Source: Ditylenchus dipsaci (Eukaryota; Nematoda; Chromadorea; Rhabditida; Anguinidae). From it: a stretch of DNA of 64,000 nucleotides. The stretch covers positions 1 through 64,000 of the forward strand of contig SADC01001343.1 in the NCBI GenBank assembly GCA_004194705.1. Direction: 5' to 3'. Below, in pieces: positions 43,496-54,177 of the stretch. Each line of letters begins with the position of its first letter. Position 1 is the stretch's first letter. The notes beneath the pieces were generated by a model. It did no database searches, was not told where the DNA came from, and saw only the letters and a program-made list of their open reading frames with translations. The translations under genes were made by a program, and so were the position numbers.

Positions 43496-43586
43496 GTGTC
43501 CCTTGTTAGTAATGGATAAGCCCTGAGCCTAAACCTATGCCTAAATTATGGCTAGGGTACACTCAAGTAGCGCGCCAAATCCAATA

Positions 43587-43592
43587 TTTATT
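43587..43592 (-). promoter_or_regulatory. AATAAA polyadenylation signal
   Basis: AATAAA on the minus strand, about 65 nt beyond the TAG at 43655-43657; it supports that gene end. Confidence 0.6.
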
Positions 43593-43654
43593 ATTTTCCG
43601 CAGTTATACAACACCAAAATAAATAGACAGAATTTCTTTAAATAGCTGCAATGA

Positions 43655-44405
43655 CTAAATATTATGGACGCTGAGAATTGATGGCTGGAACAAACGCACA
43701 TCACTGCCACATGCTTGGATTTGCACGGAGGCACGAGATCTACAAAAACCTTAATTAGGCAAAACAAACAACTGCAAAAACAAACCTGACTCTTCTGGCA
43801 ATCAATGAAGCACTGGAGAAACTACCCTTGAACTTCAACTTGACTGATTTCCATCCCTTGATTAAACTCTTGAATCTCTTTGCCCTCGTAGCCTCTCCGA
43901 TCTTAACGTTTGAAGATTCTCTATGTTTTAAACTGCACCTACTCTCGTGTGACTCAGGCTTATCATCTATCGAAGGAGGCAGTTTCTTGACATGTCACAC
44001 TTTTCTGAGCTGCACATCTATCCACACAGTCAGACCCTTGACTGATGACCTTGCCCCGATTGGCACAAAAGTTGGTAGAGACTAGCGCATACGATGAATC
44101 CCAGCATCCGATCATGAAATTTAGCAGAATAGAAAAGTCGCTTGATTCACTATCTGCCTTCCTTCGTGACAATGACATTCGCCAGAACCCAAATTCAGCA
44201 TAGAAGCCAATGCAAAAGAGTCCAAGAACAACCATGGATTTAAAGCCATTTGAAGCAGACTAAAGACAAACAGAATAAGTGGTGCACAAACGCTTAGCAA
44301 AATTATGAATTCGAAAAAGTTCCACCCGTATCTACATGTCATTTTTAGATTTTTCGTAGAGCGTGTTATGAGGAAAATAAATTTTGAGAAAAGTTTCGGA
44401 TTCAT
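43655..44405 (-). CDS. Multipass membrane protein with Cys-rich loop
   Basis: The start is ATG 44405 or the second ATG at 44342. The product reads MTCRYGW, a first membrane helix (FFEFIILLSVCAPLILFVFS), then after a one-base break near 44249 a second (SMVVLGLFCIGFYAEFGFW), then SLSRRKADSESSDFSILLNF, a Cys-rich stretch (STNFCANRGKV; GSDCVDRCAAQKSVTCQ) and, after another break near 43985, a basic tail (SLKHRESSNVKIGEATRAKR; KGWKSVKLKFKGSFSS). A 46-nt intron (donor CAG|GTTTG at 43785, acceptor TTTTTGTAG at 43740) leads in phase to the last exon (SVQIQACGSDVRLFQPSILS) and TAG. The family is not recognised. Function unknown; probably a small tetraspan-like surface or organelle protein. Confidence 0.5.
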
Positions 44406-44640
44406 TTATTGATTTGGGAAAGGGGTTAGAAGCAGTCAGGAAGTTCACAGAACATGACAATTGGGTCTAATAACACCATACTAAGCACCAAACCTTAGTC
44501 TCATATTCAGTAAGTTTACAGGGTGGTCCAAGAAATTTGAACACTTTTAAACGGCCATAACTTTTTTCTAAAGCGAATTCTGGTAATCTGTAAACGCCAA
44601 TCAACTCAGAAAAAATATAAAAAGGTTTTTGGGTAGATAA

Positions 44641-45030
44641 TCAAAAACACAATTTGGCTTGGTCCCCCGTTGGTCAGGTCCTGGACTGTAGATGGTCTCT
44701 GGCAGGCTTTAAAAAAAATTTTTTTGACATCCTACATCCACATCCGGCCAAAAAAATTTTGACATCCACATCCACATCCGAACATCCGATGTGAAATTTT
44801 TGACATCCGAAACATCCGAAAACATCCGAAAAATCCCATGAAAAATCAATGAAAACATCCGCTGACATCCGATTCAAATTTTTTTGACATCAACATCCAC
44901 ATCCACATCCGCCGGATGTGGATGTTTCGGATGTAAACATCCACATCCGGATGTACTTCCGGATGTTTTTTAAAGCCTGGTCTCTGGATGGCCAGGGTCA
45001 AACCCACAGGGGGACCAAGCAAAATCGTGT
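44641..45030. repeat. Foldback with ACATCC word array
   Basis: Outer ends AAAACACAATTTGGCTTGGT-CCCCC and GGGGGACCAAGCAAAATCGT pair (CTTGGTCC family). Inside, 44720-44968 is an array of CCACAT/CCGACAT words (over 20 copies of ACATCC, then the GGATGT complement). Confidence 0.65.
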
Positions 45031-45593
45031 TAATTTTACTGCAGAGTTCGAAAAAGGTCCGAAAAATTTTATAAAGATAAAAAAATTTTATAAGAGTTTC
45101 CAGATCGCCTTTTTTTAAATGGGCGCCTTCGAAATCTAATAGGCTCAATTGTTTTACCGCAAATTACTGATTGGGTGGCTGCGGACTCGATCCTGGGAAC
45201 TGAGAACACGGACAATTCAGCTTTTGAAACAACTGATCTCAAAAGAAACTCATATATAGGACTACTCAGATCGGACAACTGACACATGTAACAACTGAGA
45301 TGAACACAAAACTGAGCCAAAAGCGATTCAAACACAAAGAACTGGTCTTTAACAGATTCGTTTTTAGGGACAACTCATCTCAAGTGAAACTCATCTTTCG
45401 GACAATTGGGCGCGAAATAATTTGACTGTTTGAAATTGGTCTTCTATACTTTCGAGCTAAAGCTTATCTCTGTTTCGTCGGGCTCACCCGTTTATACAGT
45501 CAATTCTTTGTCTATTTGATGAATAGTCTGTCTGTGTTGGTGATGGGGCTATGTTAATAATATCTAAAATTTGTTTTTCAGATATATTACGCT

Positions 45594-46110
45594 ATGGAGC
45601 TTAACGAAGAAGATATAGATGCGATGTTTCGGAGTCCTCAAGCGACGAAGAAGATGAAAAGCTTAGCTGATCAAAGACAGGCAATGGCAATGAAAGCATT
45701 CTTACGAAGGTCAATCAGCATGGAGTTAAAGTTCATCTCAAGTGAAAGGAAGCAAGCTGTCTTGGTTTATGATGGTACATATTTTGTCATTTTTCTTGCA
45801 TTCTGAATAAAATTTTAGTTACGAACTTTACCCAATGTGGACTTCTTGATTCTTTCAACGATATCGACCAAATTCTCTACACAGACGTTACGTACAGGTG
45901 CACAAAGATGGATGTGCCAAGCGTGTATGGACTAGGGTCGCTCCAAAAAGCCAACAGCAATTTTACAGCAGGGAAACTATTGTCAGTCATAACTACGACG
46001 GAGATCCTGTTCAGTTAGCGGTAAGAGTAATAATTGATCAATTGTCAGTGGAGAGTTCTTGATGTGATGACTGACTTCGAGGTCGCTATCAGAAGTGCTG
46101 TCAGACGATA
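45594..46110 (+). pseudogene. MULE transposase remnant with FLYWCH-like finger
   Basis: Exon 1 (45582-45774; acceptor TTTGTTTTTCAG) starts at ATG 45594 with an acidic lead (MELNEEDIDAMF) and SSERKQAVLVYD. A 44-nt intron (45775-45818) follows. Exon 2 reads QILYTDVTYR, then in the next frame HKDGCAKRVWTRVAPKSQQQ and SHNYDGDPVQLA, the C...W...HN(H/Y)..D spacing of a FLYWCH finger. After a second short intron comes WRVLDVMTDFEVAIRSAVRR, matching the MULE 'TDFExA...A' acid motif. More coding-like sequence resumes after the inserted foldback (NAEEDQERLSGQYLCC near 46675). Frame breaks and the insertion make it inactive. Confidence 0.65.
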
Positions 46111-46169
46111 CTTCGGACGTAAACTTTTAAGCAAATTTACTAATGTCATTACAAGTCATTCTATTTGGT

Positions 46170-46605
46170 ACAAAACGAGTATATCCCAGCACTCAAACTG
46201 GTATACCCCCAGCACTCAATTAAACAACAGGGGGACCAATGCGAATTTTTTACATTTTTTGAAAATTTTATGTTGTCACAAAGCATCTCAAACTAGCGTT
46301 TGAAACGTCAGGACTGATATCAGGACTGATATATTGCAAAAGCCTACATGCCTTAGAATCACAATTAGTTCATATAAGTGGTTAAAAATGATTTCGGGGT
46401 GATTTTAGGTGTTATAACGTAGTTTGAGGTGCTTTGGAGTAGTTTAGAGTGGTTTGAGATGCTTTTGACACAACATAAAAATTTCAAAAAAGTGTAAAAA
46501 ATTCGCCTTGGTCCCCCTGTTGTTTAATTGAATTGGGGTATACCAGTTATGAGCGCTGGGAGTTTTGATGCATACCATTGGAGTGCTGGGGGTACACCGG
46601 TATTT
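46170..46605. repeat. Foldback inserted in MULE
   Basis: Ends built from CCCAGCACTCAAACTGGTAT-ACCCCC and its complement, with inner CAATTAAACAACAGGGGGAC against GTCCCCCTGTTGTTTAATTG. It shares the CTTGGTCCCCC...GTTGTTT block with the Merlin ends at 61.3/62.7 kb. Confidence 0.7.
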
Positions 46606-47959
46606 AGACTTCTATTTTTGATTTCAGAAATGTAAACCTCGATGCCGTTTCTTCATTACAACTACTCCCTGTCAAGAATGCTGAAGAAGATCAAGAGAGG
46701 CTCAGCGGACAGTATCTTTGTTGCAGCAAGCTGTGAATCAGTTTGAATGTCAACACATCCGGATAAGTCTTCCGCTATTGTGCAAGTTCGCTATTCTAAC
46801 AGGTGGTGCTGCCGTGCGCAACCGTTCACAACGTAACCGGTATGCCATGATTTTTTGATTGTGATATGGATAGAAACATTGATGATTGCGGTATATTTTG
46901 CGCCTATTGGGGTTCACAAGCCCGATTATCTTGGCGCCAGGAATAATCAAGGCTGTGTAGTGAGAAGAAAGCAGTGGGTACAAGAAGGAATTCCGCCACC
47001 ATCACCGACAGGAGGACTGATGCAAAACAGAAGAGGCTAAATTCCAAGCGTTGTTTCTAAAAAGTGATGTACGATGATTTGATGTAGTGTGTGTGTTTTG
47101 GGTGTCTGTTATGCAAGAATAAAGTGGGGTTAAATAGAATGAGATGATGACATCTAGTTTTTCCAATCTTTTTAGCGTAATTATATGGGCTAGACTTCTG
47201 TGGCTTATTGCGGTCGGAAAGTTAAATGAGGAGGGCTTTGTATTCGGGATTTGAAATTTTTTCGTTTGTGAAATAGCAATTTCGGTCTTAAAAACCCGAT
47301 TCCCGCAAGATTTTGAGTCAAAAAAGTAGTTTGCTCCCGATTGAAACTAAATTATTTTTCTAACTACCAGGGTAAGTGTCTACTGAGTGGAACCTATCCC
47401 AGATAGGCTAGTGTAATTTAGCACAATTTAGGGCTTTTAAACTCAGTCTTTCACAAGATTTTTGGTGTAGGAAAATAGCTTGTTTATACTCTGGTACAGT
47501 TTCAATTTACGGGTCATCTCATGAATATTCACATAGAATAGTGGTATCACGTTTGAAATAGGCATAAATTCTGAATTCTGTGTGAAAGTGAACAGTCAGA
47601 AGACACGAATGGGCATGTGCAGGTTGAAAGAGTCTTTTCAAAAGACTAAGGAATGAACATAAATGACACGAAAACACAAATATCCTAATATGCCTACATT
47701 GAAACACAAAAGAATCGAATTGCCAGAAATCGAACGTTATTTGAAGTCAATTGTCCATAATTCGAAATTTTCGCGCCCAATTATCCGAAGATGAGTTTTA
47801 GTTGTGATGAGTTTGTCCTAAAAATGAATTGCACATTGGGCGGTATTTAAAGATCAGTATAATGTGATGAGTTGTCTTATATGAGTTTCTTTGAGATCAG
47901 TTGTTCAAAAGCTGAGTTGTCCGTTTCTCAGTTGTCGGGATCCGAGTCCGCAGCCACCC

Positions 47960-48745
47960 TACTGATTTACCCGCAAATTATTTTTTTACCCCGCAAATTT
48001 GAATTTTGAGCAAAATACTCGTTTACCCGCCAAATTACTGATTTACCCCGCAAATTTGAATTTACCCCCCGCCAAATTTGAATTTCGGTGAAATATGCAG
48101 TAATTTTGCGGGAATTCAAGATTTTATAGTCAAAAGAACTTGGATCGCTCAAAATCCCACCCCCGAGTGGCCAGAAAGCCCCTGAAAGTTGGTTTTTTGG
48201 GGGTTTTACTAAAGGGGGGGGGGTAAACTTTTTGCGAAAAAATCGATTGAGCGGAATCAGATTTCGGGTCTGAATGGGCTCAATCGCTCAAGAATTCCAC
48301 CCTTAACCATTCTCAACCATCTTAAACCACCTAAACCATCCCAACTGCTCCAGACCAGTATCTAACTACCCTAAATCAGCTGCTTAGGTTGGTTTAAGAT
48401 GGTTGAAAATGGTTAAGGTGGAATCCTGAGCGATTGAGCCCATCGGACCCGAAATCTGATCCGCTCAATCGATTTTGCAAAAAGTTTACCCCCCCCTTTA
48501 GTAAACCCCAAACCAACTTTCAGGGCTTCTGGCCACTCGGGGGTGGGATTTTGAGCGATCCAAGTCATTTTTGACTATAAAATCTTAATTCCCGCAAAAA
48601 TTACTGCAGTATTTCACCGAAATTCAATTTGGCGGGGTAAATAAATAATTGGCGGGGTAAATAAGTAATTTGGCGGGTAAACGAGTATTTTGCTTAAAAT
48701 TCAAATTTGGCGGGGTAAAAAAATAATTTGGCGGGTAAATTAGTT
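47960..48745. repeat. Foldback core family, copy D (CCCGCCAAATTA arms)
   Basis: Word arms TTTACCCCGCCAAATTTGAA (left) and GGCGGGGTAAATAAGTAATT (right) enclose the core AACTTGGATCGCTCAAAATC, CCAGAAAGCCCCTGAAAGTT, ATCGATTGAGCGGAATCAGA and the complement. The centre (48300-48420) has AACCATCTTAAACCACC words. Confidence 0.75.
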
Positions 48746-49200
48746 ACAGCCATTTCTAATATGGCTGTAAGTACTTTCACCCGCCAAATTATTCTTTACT
48801 CCGCAAATATTCATTTACCCCGCCAAATCGTAAAAATGAGTATTTCTTGGTGTTCTTTATGTCGTAAAATTTTTTTCTTTGATCATCATGTAGCCCTGAA
48901 TTACTAGTCTCTTATAAGCTATCAACTGACTCTTGTTGTTAAGAAAAATTGAGAATACCCGTTTTTATGAAACAACTCCTCTTTCATAAAAATGGTATTT
49001 CTCATTTTTTAACGACAAGGGGTCAGTTGATAGCTTATCAGAAACTAGAGATTCAGGCTACATGATGATCAAAAGAAAAAAAAATTTTTACGACATGAGA
49101 ACACCAAGAAATACTCATTTTTACGATTGGGCGGGTAAAATGAATAATTTGGCGGGGTAAAAGAATAATTTGGCGGGGTAAAACAATTTTAGCCTTTCTA
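48730..49200. repeat. Palindrome with AAAAATGAGTATTTCTTGGT arms
   Basis: The arms 48765-48955 and 48985-49200 pair over AAATCGTAAAAATGAGTATT, TCATCATGTAGCC and ATAAGCTATCAACTGAC. The centre has GTTTCATAAAAACGGGTATT-type complements. Confidence 0.7.
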
Positions 49201-49562
49201 ATATTTTAAAGAAAACTTGACTATGTTTACTCTCCTTGTAAAGCAAGTCCGGAGGTCAATTTGGTATCTAAAATTCATTTTTAGCGAAATAAACAAAAGC
49301 TGATTTTGAAGGCGCCCACTCAAAAAAAAGGAGATCTGGAACCCTGCTTCAACGTCATGGTTTTTAGAGAGAGAAAAACAAGCGGGCAGTCGAAAGTACG
49401 GTTGCGCACATGAATAGTTCTCACATGCACTGTACTCGGCCGTCTATTGCGATAGATCTGGTATCAGCTCAGGGGCATATCCTATGTCAACCGAAAAACA
49501 TGGCTGGAGCAACACAGATCACTACAACTGCCAAACGATGTAGACAAGTAATCGGATAAAAA

Positions 49563-49568
49563 TTTATT
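49563..49568 (-). promoter_or_regulatory. AATAAA polyadenylation signal
   Basis: AATAAA on the minus strand, about 90 nt beyond the syntaxin stop. Confidence 0.65.
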
Positions 49569-49656
49569 CCGTGAAATCCAACAATTACATACAAACATTG
49601 TCAAAGGTATAGCTACCAGAAAGATTTACAGGCCGACTTAAGCCCTGAACAAACAG

Positions 49657-49901
49657 TCAAGGCAATAACAAGGAGATGGCGACAACAACAACGAGAATAA
49701 ATGCCAGCTTTTTCCGTCTTGACTTGGTCTTGTACTGCAAAGCCTGCTGAGCGTAAGCCTGCCCCTGCTCCACATAGAGAGCTGTTTGTCCGATATTTGC
49801 TTCAATGCTGTCGATCACTTCATCTCCATCACGAACGATTCTGGCCAGATCCTTGTAAACTTGATAGACTTCACCAACGTCAGTTTCCAGCTCGTGCAGG
49901 G
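49657..49901 (-). CDS. Syntaxin (Qa-SNARE) last exon
   Basis: Acceptor GTGCTTTTTCAG at 49902; stop TGA at 49657. The 80-residue exon is almost the whole SNARE motif plus anchor: LHELETDVGEVYQVYKDLAR, DGDEVIDSIEANIGQTALYV, EQGQAYAQQALQYKTKSRRK, then a membrane tail (LAFILVVVVAISLLLP). DVIDSIEANV and YQxKSRKK-type text is closest to endosomal syntaxins (7/12 group). Syntaxins drive membrane fusion by forming four-helix bundles at the target membrane. The central glutamine (layer 0, in VESQG or HEQG of known members) is replaced: the aligned residues are RDGD, so Gly or Asp sits there. Upstream exons encoding the Habc domain were not found; the 50.0-51.1 kb region upstream is disrupted by insertions. 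Confidence 0.8.
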
Positions 49902-50289
49902 CTGAAAAAGCACTACTATTTATATTAAGGACGCAACAAACCACCACGAAAAACCTGTTGACGTGTCTGTACTTCATTTAAATTCGTCTGGCGATGCAAT
50001 TGGTCCATATTCGAATGACTAGAACACTAAATTGAAGACGATCTTGTAGCAGATGGAATTATATAACGACTGCAGATAAAGCAGAGCTGCAAGTTCGAAA
50101 AGTGTCCGAAAAATTTTATAAGTAACAACACTCTGAGCAACAGTGATCAATATGCAATTAGAATTTTGGGATATATTCTTCAAACGAAAAATTTCAACAA
50201 GGCAGATGACGTCATAGCTCCGATCAGTACCGACAGATGATATAGAAGGCATGAATAATACCTGAAAACAGATCTCATAAGTCTTTCAC

Positions 50290-50396
50290 AGTTTGTTAAT
50301 TAGAGCGAACCAGGAATGAATCCAAAGAGGGTCAAACCAATATTGATGAGCAGGTCAACACCACATCCGACTTCAAGAAAGACACCAAGAGGCTTA
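50290..50396 (+). CDS. Candidate exon, charged helix
   Basis: After an acceptor-like GTTTGTTAATTAG near 50302, the plus strand reads NESKEGQTNIDEQVNTTSDF then KKDTKRLK, up to the point where the 50398-50992 element begins. No donor is seen because the element interrupts it. The content suggests a helical protein; the orientation is opposite to the syntaxin exon. Unassigned. Confidence 0.25.
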
Positions 50397-50397
50397 A

Positions 50398-50992
50398 AGG
50401 GGCATGGTCACATGTTTTTGAATTTGTCCCCGCCAATTCAAAAAATTTTCCGAATCATTGAAGTTTTATACGGATTTTTCAGCTTAGTTTTAACATAATA
50501 AGGCGTAGAATTTAATTTAGGTATAGTTGTGTTAGAATCCAAGTCGAAAAATCCGTACAGAAGTTCATGATTCGGAATTGAAATTTGAATTAGCGGGGAC
50601 AAAATTTGTGACAGGTGACCATGCCATTGTTGCACAGGCGCCGGCACCCTCAGCTCCGCTAAAATTTTAGCCTAGAGAGGGCGCTGGCGCCAGCGCTGAA
50701 AAATTCCGACGCCCATTTTGTAAAAAAATATTTTTTTGCAGTAAACACAACACATCCTGCGAAATGTTCGATATTTTGCTCAACACGCAAATTATATTCA
50801 CTTTCATAACAATTTTTAAGTAATTTAGTCGTATAGCAAGAGAATTTTACAAGTCTTTGAAAAATACGTCAATTTTATTGCCGGCGCCAGCAATGGCGCC
50901 CAAAAAATTTTACCAAAACCAGGGCGCCGGCGCCGGTTTTGGTAAATCCGGTTTTTTGTTCGCCGTGAAACGATGACCATGCCCCTTCAAAA
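50398..50992. repeat. Element with GGGGCATGGTCA ends
   Basis: GGGGCATGGTCACATG (left) and GATGACCATGCCCC (right) are inverted. An internal GTGACCATGCC at 50617-50627 marks a shorter sub-unit (50400-50627) related to the 2484-2692 element. The right part is GC-rich (GGCGCCGGCGCC, GGCGCTGGCGCC). Confidence 0.65.
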
Positions 50993-51037
50993 TTTCTATT
51001 GTTTTTACTGTATTTTTACGATTGAAGATTACGGAAG

Positions 51038-51120
51038 CAGGAGAGCGAAAAGCGCCTTGCAGATGTCACAACAGGTCAATGGCATTCTTGCTTCAGATTC
51101 AGAAAACTGGCACTGCTAGA
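51038..51120 (+). CDS. Candidate exon, doubtful
   Basis: Following TTTTTACGATTGAAG, one frame reads RKQESEKRLADVTTGQW and continues to a TGA near 51135. It is charged and helix-like but the splice signals are weak. It could follow the 50.3-kb candidate exon. Confidence 0.15.
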
Positions 51121-51239
51121 TGTTTGATTGACGAAAGCTGAGAGGATAAAAAGTATACTCGAAAAAGTGAGTGTGCTGATGAATGAAAAAGACAATCATA
51201 ATTCGAGTTACAATACCAGTGCTCGAATGCATAATCGAG

Positions 51240-51360
51240 TTGGTACGAAAATTGGCCAACTTTTGGTCCAAAAAGTTGGCCAATTTTTGGCCAGTTTGAC
51301 CAAAATTGGCCAACTTTTTGGACCAAAAATTGGCCAATTTTGGTACTGCTTTGGATCTCA
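51240..51360. repeat. TTGGCCAA word array
   Basis: Alternating AAAATTGGCCAACTTTT and TTGGTCCAAAAAGTTGGCC words. It borders GTGCTCGAATGCATAATC, which also borders (inverted) the array at 53115-53240. Confidence 0.6.
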
Positions 51361-51369
51361 ATTTTTTAA

Positions 51370-52105
51370 CAATTTTGTACAATTTTGGACCATTTTGGTC
51401 CAGTTTTATTTATTTACCAGCTTGTTAAAAAATATACACAATTTCACTGAAAATGCGAAACGCTCGACATAAAAGAAGACTAAATTGATAGTTGGCAGAG
51501 TCAACTGGCTAACTTAAAATATTGTTTTTCAGAATTTTTTTTGAAGGGGGACCGTTAAATTGAGAGTTGACTGTCTATATATGTTATATTTTATTTATAT
51601 AAATTCAAGATGTAAGAAAGTAACAGATGTCATTTAGACAGTTCATTTTTTTGTATTTTTATGTATTTGAAAAAATCCTCTTTTAACCGCTTGTTTAAAT
51701 ATCTTTCAAAGCAAGTGAAATTTAATTGCTGTTTAAATATTGAATATATATCAATATATATATATTAAATATATATATATTTAAATATTTGCTCAAGGCT
51801 GAGATATGAGATCAATAGGGTGGGGAGTTATTAGAGTGTGGGGATTAATAAAAAAGTACAAAAGGTACAATTTTTTGTGTGGAAAAGTGTTAGAAAACAG
51901 CTTTTTATCGTTTTAAGCACATAAAAATTACTTAAGAGTCGTTTATACACGATTTACAAAAATTACAAAATGCAAACAAGATATCATTTATTGCATCATC
52001 TCTAAAAAATTTAACACAAAAAGGGGAAAGTATAAAGCAAATCAGAACAACGATTTGCTTCATACTTTTACCTTTTGTGTTGAATTTTTAAAAATTTGAA
52101 AAATT
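51370..52105. other. AT-rich spacer
   Basis: It contains a GTTAAATTGAGAGTTGACTG pogo-like end at about 51556 and a TATATATAAATATT tract at 51735-51795. No gene was seen. Confidence 0.4.
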
Positions 52106-52107
52106 TA

Positions 52108-52395
52108 ATTGGCGCCTTTTGAATTTTAAAGGGAATAAGGGCTGTATTGGGAGGGGAAGGGAATAAAAGGGGGCCACTTTTATGGCAGAACGTTAAAAAT
52201 TCAAAATTTTGTATTCTTCGGCTGCCTCACCATGTTTTTCAACTGGGCCGTGGCAAAAAAGACTCTATATGCATTTTATGGTCAAGAGTACTTCTCGGAA
52301 TCATGTCTAAGGTAAGTGCCCTTCGGGGGCGCAGGGGGCTTGGGGCTTGGAGTTGAGATGCGCACACACACATACCTTAGACACAAATCACTAAT
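52108..52395. repeat. Family-1 hairpin element, copy 13
   Basis: AATTGGCGCCTTTTGAATTT, TAAGGGCTGTATTGGGAGGG, CTGCCTCACCATGTTTTTCA, TATGCATTTTATGGTCAAGA, CATGTCTAAGGTAAGTGCCC and GATGCGCACACACACATACC. Confidence 0.7.
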
Positions 52396-52404
52396 AAACT
52401 CCGT

Positions 52405-52500
52405 CAAATTTACCCCCTATATAACGTACCCCTCGATTTAACGTACCCCTAGAGCCGGTCCCAGGGGTACGTTAAAACAAGACTCGACTGTATCTACAAT
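52405..52500. repeat. Short pogo-like hairpin
   Basis: CCTCGATTTAACGTACCCCT against AGGGGTACGTTAAAACAAGA, ending in CTCGACTGTA. It resembles the ends of the 16222-17333 element. Confidence 0.5.
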
Positions 52501-52504
52501 ATTA

Positions 52505-53040
52505 ATAATTATAATTGTTAAATTAAGAATCTTCAAATATCTTTTTCGGCTAAATTTACCGATAGTCCACCACTCAATTAACCTTGACCCCCACCAGTGA
52601 ATCAGCTTAGGAGACCAAGGCATTTTTTTTTTCAATTTAAAATCTTAAAGTAATTCTTAAAAACAGTATATTCACACTTTTAAATTATTATTATTATTAT
52701 TCAAATTGAAATCAACTGTAAGTTTTGTATTTGAATGGTATTTAAATGTTTGCTTCATTTGGCAAAAACTTTTGATTTTAGAGAAGACAATTGACAGCGT
52801 TTAAATGTTGCTGACATTCTGAGCTTTTCAACGGTATATATCATGCTAAATACATTGACGCTGCTTGGTGACTAGTAAACAAAAATAGTCAAAATCACTT
52901 TGTTGCTAACAAAAGTGAGTAAAAAAGTATGGGCAGTATCTTCCGACTTCGACATCCGACTTCCACATACTACATCCATTGGAGGCGAGCTATAAGAGAG
53001 TTGCTTTTAAATATAGGCGAGTGATAAAACCAAATTGACA
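52505..53040. other. Spacer without recognised content
   Basis: A few CATCCGACTTCCACAT words near 52955 recall the ACATCC array at 44.7 kb. No gene was seen. Confidence 0.35.
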
Positions 53041-53042
53041 AA

Positions 53043-53112
53043 GGGCTGCGTGGCCTAGTGGTTAGCTCGCTTGGGTTACGGTTTTGGTCAATGGTTCGGT
53101 TCTCCGCCAAAA
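53043..53112 (+). repeat. tRNA-like SINE head
   Basis: TGGCCTAGTGG is a perfect pol III A box, and TGGTTCGGTTCTCC about 40 nt on is a near B box (one mismatch). GGGCTGC at the 5' side has no complementary 3' acceptor strand, so a functional tRNA is unlikely. It runs into TTGGCCAA words. Confidence 0.5.
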
Positions 53113-53352
53113 CGTCCTATTTAAAAGTTGGCCAAAAACAGGACCAAAAGTTGGCCAGAAATTGGTCAAAAAATTGGCCAAAAATTGGTACGATTTTTGG
53201 CCAATTTCCGAAATTTCTGATTATGCATTCGAGCACAGTACTTTGACTCCGCCAAAAAGTCAAGTCAAATTTGGCCTTTTGATGAAAATTTTAATTTTTC
53301 TGACATACCACAGCTATGTTCGGTTTTCGCATGCTTATTGCCAAAAAGATTT

Positions 53353-54151
53353 GGCTGTAGGAACTTTCGTAACAAGACAATTTCGTAAGAGCGAATTTTC
53401 GTAAGAAATTTTTTCATAAGAGCGAATTTTCGTAAGAAACTTTTTCGTAACAGCGAATTTTCGTAACAAGCTTTTTCGTAACGCGGTTTTCAGTAACATT
53501 AGTGATATGTTAAGTTGCTTTTTTTGCTTTTTGATCCTCCTTTGATGTTTCTTATAGCTTCTGTGATGTTTTGACCAAAAATAGTCAAGAAAAAAATGAA
53601 ACAGTCAGAGGTGGAATCGAAACACTGGTGAAAAAAGTTCATTCCATCAACTTACCTACTGCACTATACATGCCACTAACGGGAAATAGCTATGTGTAGT
53701 ATATAATATATAAATTCTAGCTCGGAGTTTTTCACCATGCTTTTGGGTATTTCTGCTGGTCTCCTAATGGATGAAAAATCTGGGGGTCAACTAATTATCA
53801 AAATTTTCAGTCATCTGACCTACGCTTACCAACTTTTGTGCTCCTACAGTTAATAGTCATATAATTAACTGTTCGAAGTGTCAAACAGTGGCAGAAAGCC
53901 CAAAACAAATGAATCAGATGAAATCCTGAATTAGAAAAATTGATTAAAAGTGAAAAAAATTTCGATTATTTCCTCTTACGAAAGAAATTCGTTACGAAAA
54001 TTCGCTGTTACGAAAAAGTTTCTTACGAAAATTCGCTCTTACGAAAATCTTTCTTACGAATTTCGCTGTTACGAAAATGTTTCTTACGAAAGTTCGCTCT
54101 TACGAAAGTTCGCTCTTACGAAATTGTCTTGTTACGAAAGTTCCTACAGCC
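53353..54151. mobile_element. Foldback with perfect 8-bp target duplication
   Basis: 799 bp between AAAGATTT (53345-53352) and AAAGATTT (54152-54159). The ends GGCTGTAGGAACTTTCGTAA and TTACGAAAGTTCCTACAGCC are perfect inverted repeats. Each arm is an array of TTTCGTAAGAGCGAATTTTC-type words. The centre (53510-53930) contains a tRNA-like segment. An 8-bp duplication fits the hAT group. Non-autonomous. Confidence 0.85.
53590..53685 (-). repeat. tRNA-like SINE inside foldback
   Basis: On the minus strand: ATAGTGCAGTAGGTAAGTTG (A-box-like) and TGTTTCGATTCCACCTCTG (B-box-like). It resembles the copy at 62985-63052. Confidence 0.45.
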
Positions 54152-54177
54152 AAAGATTTCTCACAGTAGGGGCTTTC

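Larger units (their letters stand above)
45173..47959 (+). mobile_element. MULE (Mutator-like) transposon with long inverted ends
   Basis: 2,787 bp. The left end starts GGGTGGCTGCGGACTCG-ATCC; the right end is its complement, ending GAGTCCGCAGCCACCC. Similarity continues inward for roughly 150-250 bp (CGGACAATTCAGCTTTTGAA; AACTGATCTCAAA-GAAACTC). TACTGATT directly flanks both ends (45165-45172 and 47960-47967), fitting the 8-10 bp MULE duplication. A plus-strand transposase remnant lies inside. A 430-bp foldback (46170-46605) is inserted in the coding part. Confidence 0.85.
45096..49345. repeat. Composite foldback split by a MULE
   Basis: The left end CCAGATCGCCTTTTTTTAAA-TGGGCGCCTTC (45099-45130) is the complement of the right end at about 49308-49343 (GAAGGCGCCCACTC ... 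GGAGATCTGG). Inside lie CCCGCCAAATTA word arms (47960-48110 and 48600-48745), the core family copy D, a second palindrome (48730-49200), and the MULE 45173-47959 in the left arm. Removing the MULE restores a CCGCAAATTACTGATTTACC word. Confidence 0.65.

Noticed and set aside
51116..51382. Open frames with KLANF / GQL repeats
   Set aside because: They are translations of the TTGGCCAA word array on both strands.
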